Source: Phlebotomus papatasi
Taxonomy: Eukaryota > Arthropoda > Insecta > Diptera > Psychodidae
DNA: 64,000 nt
Direction of reading: 5' to 3'
Assembly: GCF_024763615.1 (NCBI RefSeq)
Contig: NC_077222.1
Span: 22,568,001-22,632,000 of the forward strand
Shown: positions 12,501-24,489 of the stretch, piece by piece
Numbering within the stretch: position 1 is the stretch's first letter
Layout: each line of letters starts with the position of its first letter
The notes under the pieces: model-generated
The model's input: only the letters and a program-made list of their open reading frames with translations
Databases searched by the model: none
Told to the model about the DNA's origin: nothing
Translations under genes and position numbers: made by a program

Positions 12501-12974
12501 GATGTACGATAAGTATGAAATTTTTTGGACTTCAAAACCTTTGTCATATGACAAAGTCTTTTGCGCCTCTTGTGCCTAAATCTTGGGATTGATTTATTTA
12601 AATTTAAATCAAAATATCTTTATTTAGTCTATTAAATTCATTAGGAAATTGTTTGAAAGTGAATTCTTGTGCCTAATCAATACGAATTCATATGATAATG
12701 CCATATGACTGAGTCATGAGTTTAAGTCATTCAATTTTTAAATTAAATCTCACATAAGGAAAGAATCCGGCACCTGTACTATTACTGCAACAAATTAATT
12801 ATATTTAATTATTCTCCGTTCACATACTCTACTTCAGAGGTGTGCATGAATCGTTTGAAACCGAAAATATGTCAAATGAAACTTGTACGTCAATGGTCAA
12901 ACCGCTACCTGAACAAACTTATTTTGATGTTTATTCGGTTTCAAACGGTTCTTGCAACCCCCTGCTCTACTTTA

Positions 12975-13327
12975 ATATCGTCGACTCCAAACTAAAGTAA
13001 TGCAAGTCTAAAACCGACTTTTCAGGAGAGAGATTTATTGTCTGATAGCTAATATAAATTTTCATTATTATATTTTCACATATTCAATCAATGAATATTT
13101 TCTGGTTGACACTATTTTTAAAATAATTACAGTAAAACTGTGGAAAAATTTTCAATAATTTTGAATTAGTGAGTGATTTTCATTTTTTTAAATAATTTTT
13201 ACAGGAGTAATTTAATAAATATATATTTTTTGAAAAAACGATTTAAGGTTTCCCCATCTAAGGATCACCATATTTTAAGTACTATTGTAAGTAAACTTAC
13301 AATAATTTTGTTTGAAGCCAATGATAT
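12975..13327. mobile_element. MITE, ATATCGTCGG-end family (diverged copy)
   Basis: The left end reads ATATCGTCGACTCCAAA and the right end AAGCCAATGATAT. The interior shares blocks with the copy at 29071-29457: a TTTTCAGGAGAGAGATTTATTG-like region, CAATGAATATTTTCTGGTTGACAC, and the terminal hairpin ACTATTGTAAGT/ACTTACAATA. This copy is more decayed than the other. Confidence 0.6.
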
Positions 13328-13529
13328 TCTTTTGCTTAAGCTACTGTTGAAAGATAAAAGCATATGACTTTAACAAATTACTTATGTACACGTACAGTGC
13401 GTACCATTACCATTAAGTTCACTTTGCAAAACTCAAAAATTTTTTGCGTATTCGTTTTATTTATTTTTTTTAGATTAGATTTCAGTTTATTTCCTGCCTT
13501 TTGGATCCAACGATCCTTTCTTAAGACTA

Positions 13530-13695
13530 CTCTGAAAAAAAAAATGTTTTGTTAAACGAACAAATGTATTTTGTTGAAATTTTGTCAAAAGAATGTTATT
13601 TACCAATTTGACAAAACTTTTCCATATTCTGTATGGAAGAACATCCTTTTTACAAACTTGTCTTGTTAATTTGACAAAACATTTTTTTCAGAGTG
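13530..13695. mobile_element. Short MITE, CTCTGAAAAAAA ends
   Basis: A 166-bp element bounded by CTCTGAAAAAAA and TTTTTTTCAGAG, with TA close to each end (13528-13529, 13696-13697). Internally, TTTTGTCAAA-like and TTTGACAAAAC motifs recur in both orientations. Non-coding. Confidence 0.6.
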
Positions 13696-14209
13696 TATGT
13701 GTACAATTTTTAGCTTGAGTTGCGACCGCCCATAATACAGAGTTCTAGCTTACAATGTGTTCCCTAATTAACTTTTTAAATTCCTTAGCATGGATTTCAT
13801 TTCTCATAGTTTTTAGATTTTGTGGTAGTTTATTATAATTTGTGAATTTTTCTGCAAAATACTTTGAATTGAATTATTTTATAACTGATTATTGTAATTT
13901 TTTGACATTGCAACGGTTCTCCCATATTTCCATTTAAGAAATGCTGATTTTTATGGTTTTCCAGTGTATCGAAAACCATAAGTATTAAAACCATAAGCAC
14001 ATTTTCTTCTATATATATTTTTTTATTTATTTTTTTTCATAAAATACTTTGATTTGAACCTATTTATGATAATTTTTTGACAGTGTAACATCTTTCTTAA
14101 ATTTTAATTGAGATAATATCAATTTTACACGTTTTTCTGAAGTAGTTTTTCTGAAGTATTTCAGAGTTTTTCTGAAGTATTTGAAGAATACAAATAGGCA
14201 TACTATCGA

Positions 14210-14504
14210 TCAAATTTTGATGAACTTATCTTGAGGCTTATTCCGGGAATCCAAAATTGCAGATTTCAACTCCAAAACGTAAGTGTATTGGCGAATATCG
14301 GCGTAAATATGGCAATCAAGAATCCCCCAAATATTTTCAATTGGATTGAAGTCAGGAGTTCAAGTGGTCATGTGGCCAAGCCAAGATTTTGATATTCAGA
14401 GCTCGAATTCAATCTAAAGCTTCTGCGCTCACATGGATCCGAGCATTATTCTGTTGGAATATGAAGTCTTGGTGCCGGTTTACTGGAATAAAAGGTAACA
14501 GACC
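14210..14504 (-). pseudogene. Tc1-like transposase fragment (catalytic and C-terminal part)
   Basis: One minus-strand frame, broken by two stops, reads GLLPFIPVNRHQDFIFQQNNARIHVS in the region of the second catalytic aspartate (normally QQDNARIH; here D is replaced by N). It continues AEALD, a stop, IRALNIKILAWP and TPDFNPIENIWGIL, the signature around the third catalytic residue, and ends near KSAILDSRNKPQDKFIKI. Order and spacing fit Tc1 transposases, which cut and paste DNA at TA sites. The N-terminal DNA-binding half is missing. A second fragment of the same kind lies just beyond it in the opposite orientation (14529-14640), so two copies have been joined head to head. Confidence 0.75.
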
Positions 14505-14528
14505 ACCTGAGACCTTCAATATAATCCT

Positions 14529-14640
14529 GGTTTTTCGAATAATGCTCGAAATCATATGACCGCAGAATCTTTATATTGGATCCGAGCTCAAAATATTAAA
14601 ACCTTGGCGTTGACTAGAGTCCAGGAGAGCTCACCGCATG
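14529..14640 (+). pseudogene. Second Tc1-like transposase fragment, opposite orientation
   Basis: The plus strand reads FSNNARNHMTAESLYWIRA and QNIKTLALTRV. This aligns with the NNARIHVSAEALD...IRALNIKILAW segment of the neighbouring minus-strand fragment. Only about 35 codons survive. The close but not identical match implies a separate copy rather than a simple local inversion duplicate. Confidence 0.6.
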
Positions 14641-16540
14641 GAGGATTGAGGTGGAACCAGGGAATGGGATAGTATTAATTAATACTCTGCACTCTGCACC
14701 CTTAAAGCCCCTGAACTAAAAATCGATAAATCGGCTCAATTTCTACAAAAGATCGGCAGACCGGCGCTCGAGTAAACCGTGAGCGGCACAGCTATCTACA
14801 CCTTGATATTTTCCAATAACTTTGTTTATAGAATTATAGTATGACAATGTCGTAAAAAATCACAAAAATCATTCTCTTCGCTTTAGAAATTTTATTATAT
14901 TTTTTTCTGAATTTCTAATTTTTTCTCTAATAAATGACAATTTCGTGTAACAATATCGTGAGACAAGATTTAGAACACGAAAAATACATATCATTATAGG
15001 AAACTCGAGATTTTAAGTATTTGTACATGTACATTTTCACTATTTATAAGTAACTTAACACAACTTTGGCTTTTTTTTTAACATTACCATCCCAATCCGC
15101 AAAAACTTACTCTGACTCAAAAATGACTGGTTAATAAATTACTCCTAATTGGAATCTTAAAAATTAGTCGTATTCGCGTCGAATTTTGGTCACAGCATTA
15201 TTCAAGATTGAATTAGTAATATAATAGTTATTTTACGGTTCTAAAATTTACTCTACCATGCAGTAACAAAAGCGACTCCAAATGATGGTATTTTTCCGTA
15301 CAAAAAATGACGCGCCAAAAACAATGCATTTGGCGTCCTTCTCTAGCGCATAGGTACGAAATCGACGCACACACTTGGAATGAAAACGTTGCACTTCACA
15401 ACTTTGTATTGCATTACCACTGTAAACAATATTTTCTCAACAATTCTTCATATTTTCCATCGTTTTCTACTACGTTCTATGTAAATTTCTCTAATTTTTC
15501 CCTAATTCACTACACACATTTACGAAGATTTTTGCCGTTCGCCTATTTCTGAATGAGCCATCCGACATGTCGAAAATTTTCCATTGGATGGCAACAACAC
15601 AAAAAAAATCTTTTAAAATTTTCACTAAATAGGTCCTTTCGACACAAAATTTTAATCACAGAACACTCCAGAGACTGGAGCAGACTCCTGAACCACAAAA
15701 TTTCATTTTACAAAAAAAATGTTTGTGTGTTTATCATGCAAAAAATTGCCTAATTTTCACTTAATTCCTGTCGGCACTGTACTTTTTCGAATCACAACAC
15801 ACATCTCTACTGAAGGAGCTTTTCCTCCCAATGTATACTATTATATTGTTGAGAAAACACGCGAAAATATCAATTACTTTGCGAATTCACAGCTCTGAAT
15901 ATCTCTATTTGCCATTTGACAAGTGAAATTTTCCCTCAGCTATATCCAGTGAGGAGAAGAATTTTTATTAGTACACTAGAGGTCGGCGTCATATTTTAGT
16001 CGTAGGTGGGTAATCTCAGAGTTATTATGACGCCAAATTACTTCCGTAATTACCATCATATTATTCCCCACTTTCCGTCCTTCGACTCTCTGACGACCGT
16101 CACAGGACCCGTTTTTGGAATCCAGAATACATACATACAACGGTAATCTTACTCCAAATTGCTATTTGGGATGTGACAAAGTCATACTACAAAGTCATGT
16201 ATATAAAATCACAACATTCCTGTAGGCCTAAATGTAGAGAATGCCATCACTTTAGAAATTGAATTATATATTTTTTTCTAACTTTTGATATCCTTCTCAC
16301 AATGAAAAAATAATTTCATATGAGAATATCATGGGATATGACACAACAAAAATACTTGTCATAGCAGAAATGTTAAAAATTGAAGTACAGTTTTTACAGT
16401 AATTTTCCTTATTAATATTGTGTAGTAGCGAAACTTTGTTTATATGACTTTATCATATGACAAAGTCACATGACATGTTAACATTACTTAGTGTATATTT
16501 CCCAATATGTTTTTGAAATTCGAGTATTTAATTCTTAATT
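14640..16540. other. AT-rich DNA with a weak inverted-repeat pair
   Basis: No gene supported; the open frames at 15307-15753 are short and unrecognised. Around 16164-16470, GATGTGACAAAGTCAT on one side and ATGACAAAGTCACATGAC on the other form a loose inverted pair. The CATATGACAAAGTC motif also occurs near 12548. It may be a very old MITE. Confidence 0.25.
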
Positions 16541-16549
16541 TTTGGTTAA

Positions 16550-17590
16550 CCTAATTTGTTGATTGTTTAAAAAATATTTGTTTCAGGAGTGCATAATGCT
16601 TTGGTACATTTTCCCCAATTCCTCCTACCTTGAAAAAGATGAGACTCTCAGAATACAGTGCGGTAGGTGACAACGACAAGAGTAGAATGCAAACGAGGAA
16701 AACCTCACTAAAAAGTACCACAAAGTGTGAGAAAATAGCCAAGAGGGATACATAAAAGTCCAAATTCTACCATTAGTTTTTCCCATAGTGAGCATCTCTC
16801 GGTGTCACTACTTTAATTTATGGGGTTTATCCATTTTAGAGATTGGAATGTGAACACTTTCCAAAAGAGTATTTTCTCGTTTGTTGATTTGCATGAATGT
16901 GTCCCTGGTCACTTTGCTATTCAGTCCCATGCCAAGAGCTAAAACCATCTCTTGTGGAGGATGCCCATTTTGCACATGAGAGAACTCACCCACTGTTCAC
17001 ATCACAAAACGGAAAACACTTATTATTGTGGGGCCAGGAGCATATATACCATACAAATATTGTGTTGGATAATTAATTAAAGTATGGCGTCAGACGTTGT
17101 GTCTCTTTTAGAAATGCTCTGTGAAAATTTTCCTCATACCAAATTGAACAAATTTCTAATTTAGTCCAGTTAAAGTTTTAGATAGGAAAAGTGCAATTTA
17201 ATTAAATAAATCCTCAGGCAACACTGGGACACGTTTCACGCATTTTTTCCCATTTGTCCTTTTTTTTCTCCATTGTCCATTGATACCAGTTGGGATGTTG
17301 CTACTTTTTTTTGCTGCCTTTTGGAAAGCATGACGGTTCATATCCTTCCTCACAATCACAGTCCTGACGAGATGAGTGTCATTCTGCTTTCCGCTTCGCT
17401 TGTGCAATCAATTTTACTGCCTCAATTCTTACTCCATTACACAAAGCACTGTTTCATCCTACCTCCGCGATACATTTGTCAGACCTAACTATCCCACCCT
17501 TCAGTCACTGACCTAACAATTTCTTCTGCGTGAAGCTCAATGGCAAAAAGCTCCCAGTGGAAAGTACAAAGATTCCAAAGAAATTCCAAA
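16550..17590. other. Higher-GC unique island, no supportable gene
   Basis: About 1 kb of non-repetitive sequence of higher GC. Short frames exist, including a hydrophobic one on minus (16551-16763) that lacks an in-frame ATG and is preceded by a stop. A donor-like CAAG|GTAGGA on the minus strand lies near 16630. No family resemblance. It may contain a non-coding exon or a conserved regulatory block. Confidence 0.25.
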
Positions 17591-18590
17591 GCTCTAAATA
17601 TTAACTCGGAAATGTTATTTAATTAGACACACTAAATTTTGATTGCATTTCCACAGCATTGTGAATGAATAAATTGTAGAATAGTGCTACAAAAGCTTTG
17701 GAAATAGGTGAAATTTTCATTTCCTATTTAGAACGTACTAACAGCAAAAACTACTGAATAATTGGAAATTCTAGTTTCATCAGTGATTATTTTAGGAGTA
17801 TTCAATGGATCACAATCATACCAAATGATTTATAATGAAATTGACCTACATTCCAATATAATGACAATCCCAATTTCCTCATCAAAACTCTGGAAAATTG
17901 CTTGCAAAATCATTTAAATCCACAAAGGAGAGCTATATGCTTTCATAATTCCTAATGCTAATTTATTTAAAACATGTGTATAGAATTAATTGTGATTTTA
18001 TATATACTGTTTAGGCAGAATTTTGACATTAGACTGATTCTGCAATTAATTTTATATAATATGAGGTGAGATATAAGCTATCTACCATCCTCAGATGGAT
18101 ATCAAAATGGAACCGTGTTTATGTAGTCCCTTCCTTTGTGTTCCTGACTTAATCCGACTACTTATGAATATGATTTACCGATGATTTCAAACTTTAAGAT
18201 GGTTAATGGAGCTATCACATAAATAGACTTATATGATTTTCTATTAAACATTTGATTCCATTTGCATCACATTGGATTTCACTTAGGAGAAGGCCATCAG
18301 GCTTCACATAAATTCTGGCTTCGAGCACTTCAGTTTTTCTATATTCCTTTAATAATGCATCTGACTTATGGTAACAGGATGAGTCAATTGGACTGCAACT
18401 AAATATAGACCGCTATAACTTTGAAACTGTTTGGGACAGCATACTCAAATTTTGCATAAAGTTAGTTCATTTTATTAGTTACAAGCCCACAAGAGCATTT
18501 ATGAAAATCCTTTTGTGATTCTTTTATATCCATAATGTTACTCAAACATGATGTCGCGATTGCACTATATTTAATCGGAAAGGTCCCAAT
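17590..18590. other. AT-rich DNA without recognisable features
   Basis: Nothing supportable was seen on either strand. Confidence 0.4.
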
Positions 18591-18591
18591 G

Positions 18592-18861
18592 ATCAACAAT
18601 AGGGAAATCCAGAAGTCGTCGGGAAGAGACAATCATTCAGGGAAACACATCAACTATCTCCAGAGCTTTCGACTCGGTCTCCAAGCCTTCATCAGTGGTC
18701 AAGTCTTGCAATTTTTTCACTGAGACTCGTTCAGAGTTTTGGTCAGGATTACAACAGGGCATGAGAGGGAACGGGGGAACTATTCTTACACTGTCTTTTT
18801 TAATTTTTTTTTTGTAATATTTGGCACAATTTTTGGGTTTTCTTCTTCGTCTTCTGCCTGA
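18592..18861. mobile_element. Single arm of the AAATCCGGAAGTCGTC palindromic family
   Basis: Runs ATCAACAATAGGGAAATCC, AGAAGTCGTCGGGAAGAG, then on to TTTTTTTTTTGTAATATTTGGC and GGGTTTTCTTCTTCGTC. It matches the left half of the complete palindromic element at 58803-59707. The right arm is absent here. On the minus strand it carries CCACTGATGAAGGCTTGG...GAGTCGAAAGC, the hammerhead-like core discussed under findings. Confidence 0.65.
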
Positions 18862-18984
18862 ATGGGATTAAATCTTTTGAATTTTGAAAGACAACTCGAT
18901 ACAGGGATTCTGCCAACATTATAAAAGGCTATAGCGGATGTTGAGAAAAAATTGCATTATTGTCAACCATCGTCCTTAGACTGG

Positions 18985-19175
18985 CTTCAGACCTAAAGTT
19001 TAGCCCAGTTCCCGATAATCTCGAAATACAAAATAGCAACCAATTTTACAGCTTTTTCAAAATTTAATGGATCACTTGCCATGGTTGTACAATCTTAAGT
19101 GATAATTTTCCAAAAAATCTTGATTTATAAGAAATTAGAGAAGTTAAGCCATATGGCTAAGCCTTAGGTCTGAAG
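18985..19175. mobile_element. MITE, TTCAGACCTAAAG-end family (copy 2)
   Basis: The ends CTTCAGACCTAAAGTTTAGC and, on the other strand, CTTCAGACCTAAGGCTTAGC are well-preserved inverted repeats. The body matches 1164-1352 in the same orientation. Confidence 0.7.
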
Positions 19176-19194
19176 CCCATATTAAGGTTAAGAA

Positions 19195-19975
19195 GCGAAT
19201 TGAACAAAATTCGCGTCATATAGATAAATGGTCCCTGAGACGCACGTATCGCAAATACCCATGTAACAAATGTCTGAAAAGGACCTGTATGTGAAGACTT
19301 AAAAATTTCAAAAATCATAAGATTATCGATATTCAAGAAAAAATTATGCTCGATTAGGTGAATGAGTTGCTTTGCTTGGTCGTTAGAGGCCAATTGTTGA
19401 AGATAAACTTCTCTGATGGGCAAAATTTTCCAATTGAGCAATCCGTGAATAAATAAAATGATTGTGCCTACTTAAGGGAAAGGTAAATACTATAATTTCA
19501 ACATTTGAACGTCCACCGGAAGTCAAGCACCATATTTTTTATGATATGGACTTCCGCGATGTCAAATTACCGCTTTCTTTTGGCATGGGGTCAAAATGAA
19601 TATCAATGTGTATCGAGAAATTATCCTGGAGGAAGCTCTGAAGCCGTGAGTACAAAAAAATCTGTTAGAAATAGTGAACATTCCAATAAATCTCGGAACC
19701 ATTACAGAAATCGCGCGTCAAAGAAGATTGACTAAAAAACAACATTTCGTTATTGATTTCGAGCGCATGTTGGCCCCCACGATCATCGAATGCAAATTCT
19801 TTCGACTTCTCCAAAAGGGGCATTTTGTTGGTCAATGTCATGACAAAAAAATACCAAAGTGTCAATCCACTGAAGGCAGCCCTTCGTCTTGAATAGGTTG
19901 ACATGCCGGAGTCTCATCTTCGGGCAGCGAGCGATGCGTTCTTAAAAAAATGTATGTTATTCATTCCAAATGTGA
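19195..19975 (+). pseudogene. Mariner-type transposase, heavily decayed
   Basis: Successive plus-strand frames give recognisable mariner transposase segments in the right order. There is a possible HTH stretch with LKISK (about 19280-19330). VKMNINVYREIILEEALKP follows at 19590-19650. Then TFQ, a stop and ISEPLQKSRVKED at 19678 onward replace the usual FQQDSAP catalytic motif. WPPRSSNANSFDFS stands where SPDLNPLD is expected, and NPLKAALRLE, a stop and VDMPESHLRAASDAF form the C-terminus near 19865-19950. Stops, frameshifts and loss of the catalytic aspartates make it dead. The C-terminal LK..L..E...P..HLRAA.DAF pattern is the strongest evidence. Element ends were not identified. Confidence 0.75.
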
Positions 19976-20204
19976 TTTTATTCAAAATTTTAAATAGATT
20001 TTCAAATGTTGACTATTTTCTGACTTTTTGTCTTTGACGTCCATAAATTTCATTTTCAATTAAAAACAAAGCGTCCCAGCTTTGCAGAATGCTCGAACTC
20101 ACGAGATAGAGCTCACCGTGAATTAGTTTTGTTTGCATAATCTTTTGGTATCACTGATCAACTAGGGACCAAATTGATTCGTAAATCACAAAAACATTTG
20201 AAAA

Positions 20205-20700
20205 TCTAAAAATCGGTACTTAACCGATTCATTACCAATGAAGACCGATAGACCCGCATTAGAAATTGCAATACCTTTCCAAAAAATTGAAATTTAACTA
20301 AATCGGTTGAAAAATGAGCCTTACAAAGTGGTTGACTTTTGACCTTCAATACTTCAAAATGGCGAATTTTTCAGTCATAGGTGGTATGTTCGAAATGTTC
20401 GTCTGGACTAGCTCTCAAACATATCCAAAAATCATTGAAAAAACTTGGGCCAATTTTGAGAAAACCGAAAAAACATTATTTTTAGGGAATTTTAATTATT
20501 GGGGATGTAAAATTATTCAAAAATCGGTACTTAACCGGTTCATTACCGATGAAAACCAACGCAACCGCGTTATAAATTGCAATACTTTTCCAAAAAATCC
20601 AAATTTAAACAAATCGGTTGAAAAATGGACCCTCCAAAGCGGTTGACTTTTGACCTTCAATAATTCAAAACGGCGAATTTTCCGGTCATAGGTATTGTTC
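20205..20700. repeat. Two direct copies of a repeat of about 185 bp
   Basis: The block starting AAAATCGGTACTTAACCG occurs at about 20210-20390 and again at about 20520-20700. Each copy continues through AAATTGCAATAC, AAATCGGTTGAAAAATG, GGTTGACTTTTGACCTTC and CGGTCATAGGT-like motifs. Related sequence also lies at 28760-28860. It is non-coding and belongs to a medium-copy repeat of unknown class. Confidence 0.6.
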
Positions 20701-22600
20701 AGACCTGAACATGGCTTTCACTAATTTATCTTATTTTTAATCCGATCTTGTGCGGAAGATCTTTATATTTAAATAATAATTTCCTAACTAAAGTATTTTT
20801 ACTATTTTTAAATATACGGACAAGAAGTTTCATTCATTAACTGTCAATAGTTTGCTGAATATTAACAATTAAAGTTGTAATGTTTACTATAGGTCAGTAT
20901 ATCTATACATGTGACTGTGTAGATATACACAACCGATTGAATTTGCCTAGTCATTATATATGAAATTAATTTCTCCCATTTCTCCCTACACTTTCGGAGG
21001 CGTGCACTTTTATGCACTTTTTCCCCAATTTTCTCCCACCTCAATTTGTATATTTTAGAACTAAGTACCTTTGTATAAATAGGCAATTATGCCGAATAAA
21101 GACACCTTTTGATCATAAAACCCCGAAGACTTCTCATTGCGGAGCTAAGCATAGAAACCCATATTTGGGCGATGCTGTAGGAGTTTTAAGAGAAAGAGGT
21201 CAAGACAAGCAGTTAAGTGAAGTTGAGATTAGTAAGACGTCTAAAATCCCTAGCAGATGAACTCCAGAGGACTAAGAAGCCGAAGGAGTTACCAGAGACA
21301 TCAAGATTTGAGTAAGATATTCTTCCCAAGAATAATTTTTGTGAGACGCTTTGCGCTCCTGAAATTATTCTTTTCCCCCCACTTCAAGTGTAGCGATACA
21401 CGCTCCTTAAATTGGGTCCTAGCTCACGGGAGCACATCCCTACACTTCCCCTTTATTAGCTCTGCCACTGAACAGGTATGTTTCGGCGAAATGTTCGCCT
21501 GGACTGGCTCTAAAACATATCCGAAAATCACTGAAAAAGCTTGGGCCAATTTTGAGAAAAAAACCAAAAACATGGTTTTGGATTGGATAGAGGGGTGTGG
21601 TGAGGGGGAAAAACAAACGTCGAGAGATTTTGTTTTTTATTGGGGGTCATCGAATACTGGAAGTCGATATCTCTTAGCGTTTAAGCTCCAGAACAGTGAC
21701 AAGTTGAAAAAAATTTCGATTATATAACTGCTCTCTCTTTGAGTTCGAGCAGTAAAATAGAGTGCTTTCAAAAGTTAAGCTTATTCACACATTTCCTGAA
21801 AAAAGAGATCACTTTTATAAAAGAAACATGAAGACAGAGTATGTGCGAAGTCTGAAAACCTTTCTCTACTAGACAGAAAAAAATATTTTGTAAATTTTTT
21901 TTGTAAAAGTTTGTGAATTCCTATTGGGAACTTACAAAATGCTTGTAAAACGTATAACCGACAAACAAGTTCATAAAAGTTTGTACTTTTTCACAAATAT
22001 TGTTCGTAAGATGATCAGATCATTTGACGAACATTTTTGTATGTTTACAAACATTAGATCGTAAATGTTCGTAGACATATAATAATGTTCGTAAAATTTT
22101 GTCATTTTGTAAATTTTTTGTATCTAGCAAAAAATACGTATACAATTGACAAAATTCTACTAACATTTTTTGTGTGTTTACGAACATTTACGGATAAATG
22201 TTTGTAAAAGTACAAAAAATGCTCGTCAAATGATCATGTTACGAACAATATTTTTGAAAAAAGTATGAACTTTTACGAACTTGTTTGTGGGTTATACGTT
22301 TTACAAGCATTTTTTTAGTCCCCAATAATTCACAAACATTTGCGAGCAATTTTACAAAATATTTTTATCTGTGTATTGTCATATTTGGCAATAGAAAAAT
22401 AATTTGTGTTAATGTTTATGTTGAAAATCATACATTCCAACATACAACAACCTTATAACTCAAGGATGCAACTCAAGAAATATTTTATCCCTATTATTTT
22501 AAAATTAATTGTTTTCTCTAATGGAAATTTACCGAAGACCGGAAGTCAATATCTCTTCCGTTCGAGATCCGGGCTAGACTGGTGACAAGTTAAGAATAGA
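20390..22600. repeat. Dispersed repeat family (unknown class), split by a MITE
   Basis: Pieces with shared motifs occur at about 20390-20490, 21476-21720 and 22530-22590, and again at 28860-29062. The motifs are GTCTGGACTAGCTCTCAAAC, GGGCCAATTTTGAGAAAA, and GGAAGTCAATATCTCTT followed by GTTT...GACAAG. The order is the same each time, so this is one dispersed repeat present in several copies. The MITE at 21873-22373 lies between two of the pieces. The 21081-21470 stretch between copies is less AT-rich and unassigned. Confidence 0.5.
21873..22373. mobile_element. Palindromic MITE, ACAGAAAAAAATATTTTG ends
   Basis: About 500 bp that is nearly one long imperfect palindrome. The ends ACAGAAAAAAATATTTTGTA and ACAAAATATTTTTATCTGT are inverted. 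Inner motifs (TTTGTGAATTCCTATTGGG, AACAAGTTCATAAAAGTTTG, AGATGATCAGATCATTTGACG) all recur as complements in the right half. A second copy at 51110-52023 is split by another element. Transcription of either strand would give a long hairpin. Confidence 0.75.
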
Positions 22601-22989
22601 GTATTCTATATACTGCTTCGTGAGAATAACCACTAAAAAAAGCTTAAGAGTTTATTGATTTAAATTAATCTTCTTCCTGTACTTTGCAACTCTCGAAAAA
22701 CTATTTCATATTGAAAAGTCGTTTTTACATGTAAACCGCAGGAAATCGCATAATAAAAGTCAAATGAGCTTTTTCTTGTTCTAGTTATCTAAAAGGATTG
22801 CTTCATCAGTTGAGGATTAAATGAGAGAGTTTTTCAGAGTTGGGGATAACAAAAATAAATCCTGCTCTGTCTTGTGACTTTTAAAAAGGGCACTAGAGCA
22901 AAAAATCATTAAGAGTATTTGGGGGTCGAATCATCGAGGTTAATCTCCAAGTCAGGAAGCATTTAATGGTTATTTTGTTCTGGTTGACA

Positions 22990-23570
22990 TAACCCACCGA
23001 AATATCTCATAATCCATTTTTACTGGAGGGCACAGTGCTGTGTTTGATGCGATTGTACCCGTTTTGTTTCAGCACCAAACACTCATTCACCACAGTCCTG
23101 CCAAAGACATTATATGTACGATGACAGGCAAGGAAGGACAGAAGAGATTTTAAGGAAGTGTGTCAGCCATACCCCAAGTCATCTTATAGCATGAGACCCT
23201 ATGGGTGAAGGGATGGAGGGACTTGAGCAGCAAGATTTCGATCTCTGCGTGTATGTGGCGACATTTTCTTCAGATATGTATTCCATCAATAGCATTGTAT
23301 ACCCTATTCTTGCAGTAAACCCAGGAGAGGGTTGAAAACTGAGCTTTGTGGCCTTCTATCCCTCTCCTTGGGAATCCTCCGAGTCATTCTAATGACAACA
23401 CCCGTCCATCCGTGCCATTATTGCCAGGGAGTTGCCGCCCCCAGAAGGATTGCAATGGTGTTCACGTTCTCGGGACGTGCGGTGGTGACTCGGTGTAAAT
23501 TCTATCGTGGCAAGGATTACCACCCTCTCAGCACCATGCTCTAACTGCATATAATAGCCGATATGGGTTA
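22990..23570. other. Higher-GC island with a possible acceptor and open frame
   Basis: Unique-looking sequence, richer in GC than its flanks. An acceptor-like TATTCTTGCAG at 23305-23315 is followed on plus by a frame that stays open to a stop at 23544 (KPRRGLKTELCGLLSLSLG..., about 75 codons). The peptide resembles nothing I know and no donor was identified, so coding status is undecided. Confidence 0.25.
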
Positions 23571-24007
23571 TTGGGACGGATACTCCAAAAAAAAATTATT
23601 TATTGTAGTCTGAAACTTGTAAGTGTTCACAGAAAACTTTCCTCAGTTTTGGATTTAGAAAGCAGTTTGAGGAAAGAAATGCAATAGAAGGTACATTCAA
23701 AGTGTTCTTTTTTTGAAAATATCCATCAAAGCGTTTGTTCTGTATTTGATCAAAAACGAAACCTCAAAAGAAAAATTTATTTCAGTTCTTTCAGTTTGAA
23801 TTTTATTCTTTCATCCTAATGGTCTTCGCAGAAAAGTTTCATTTTGGAAAGATATTTTTTTTCTGTTTCATATAGGGGCGACTGTGTCTGCAACTGTCAT
23901 ATCTATTTGATAAGTTTTTAGAAGATAACATAGTTATAATTGTTTTTAAATGACATACTCAAAAATTTTTAAAACAAATTGAATTCTATAATCGAAAAAA
24001 AATGCTA

Positions 24008-24481
24008 GGGGAAAGCGCGCTATCTTCGGACGATTTATGCTTCGCATGAATAATTTTTTTCAATGTGTTATAAATGGATTTGGTTCATTATAATGTCATG
24101 TTTTAATAGCTAGTCTATTGACTCAAATTTTCAAAAAAAGAGCTATGGGCGAAATCCATAAGGAACATACACTGAGAAAAAAATGGCGGTGTAATTAACT
24201 TTTTTTCCTCATAACTTAAACATTTTTTAGTTGTAAAAATATATCAACATTTTTTAATGTTAATTTTACACCTTTTTAAGGGTAAAATTAACATGAAAAA
24301 AGGTAACTTTAACCCTTAATACACCTAAAAAGCATAATATTTACACCGATTTTGGATCAATACTTCAGGGTAAAATAAATATTTCCGGAATGTTATTTTA
24401 ACTTTTTCGGTTTTCTCTCAGTGTAGAGAAAAAAATGAATTATCCGAAGCTTAAGTCGTCCGAAGGTAGAGCGCTTTCCTC
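24008..24481. mobile_element. MITE, GGGGAAAGCGCGC-end family, interrupted
   Basis: The left end GGGGAAAGCGCGCTATC, then TTCGGACGATTTATGC, is mirrored at the right end (CGTCCGAAGGTAGAGCGC, then TTTCCTC). TA flanks it (24006-24007, 24482-24483). A complete CACTGAGA MITE sits inside (24170-24423). Without it the element is about 220 bp, similar to the uninterrupted copy at 39299-39543. Confidence 0.8.
24170..24423. mobile_element. CACTGAGA MITE, complete, nested
   Basis: A 254-bp element beginning CACTGAGAAAAAAA and ending TTTTCTCTCAGTG, with TA on both sides (24168-24169, 24424-24425). Internal inverted motifs ATGTTAATTTTACACC and GGGTAAAATTAACAT form a second hairpin. It is inserted into an older MITE (24008-24481). 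Other copies: 56421-56671, 62605-62924, 63141-63525 (truncated) and a fragment at 1056-1108. Confidence 0.85.
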
Positions 24482-24489
24482 TAGTACGA

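Noticed and set aside
16551..16763. Hydrophobic minus-strand frame as a signal-peptide exon
   Set aside because: It has no in-frame ATG, is preceded at once by a stop, and the acceptor needed to make it an internal exon is not visible.
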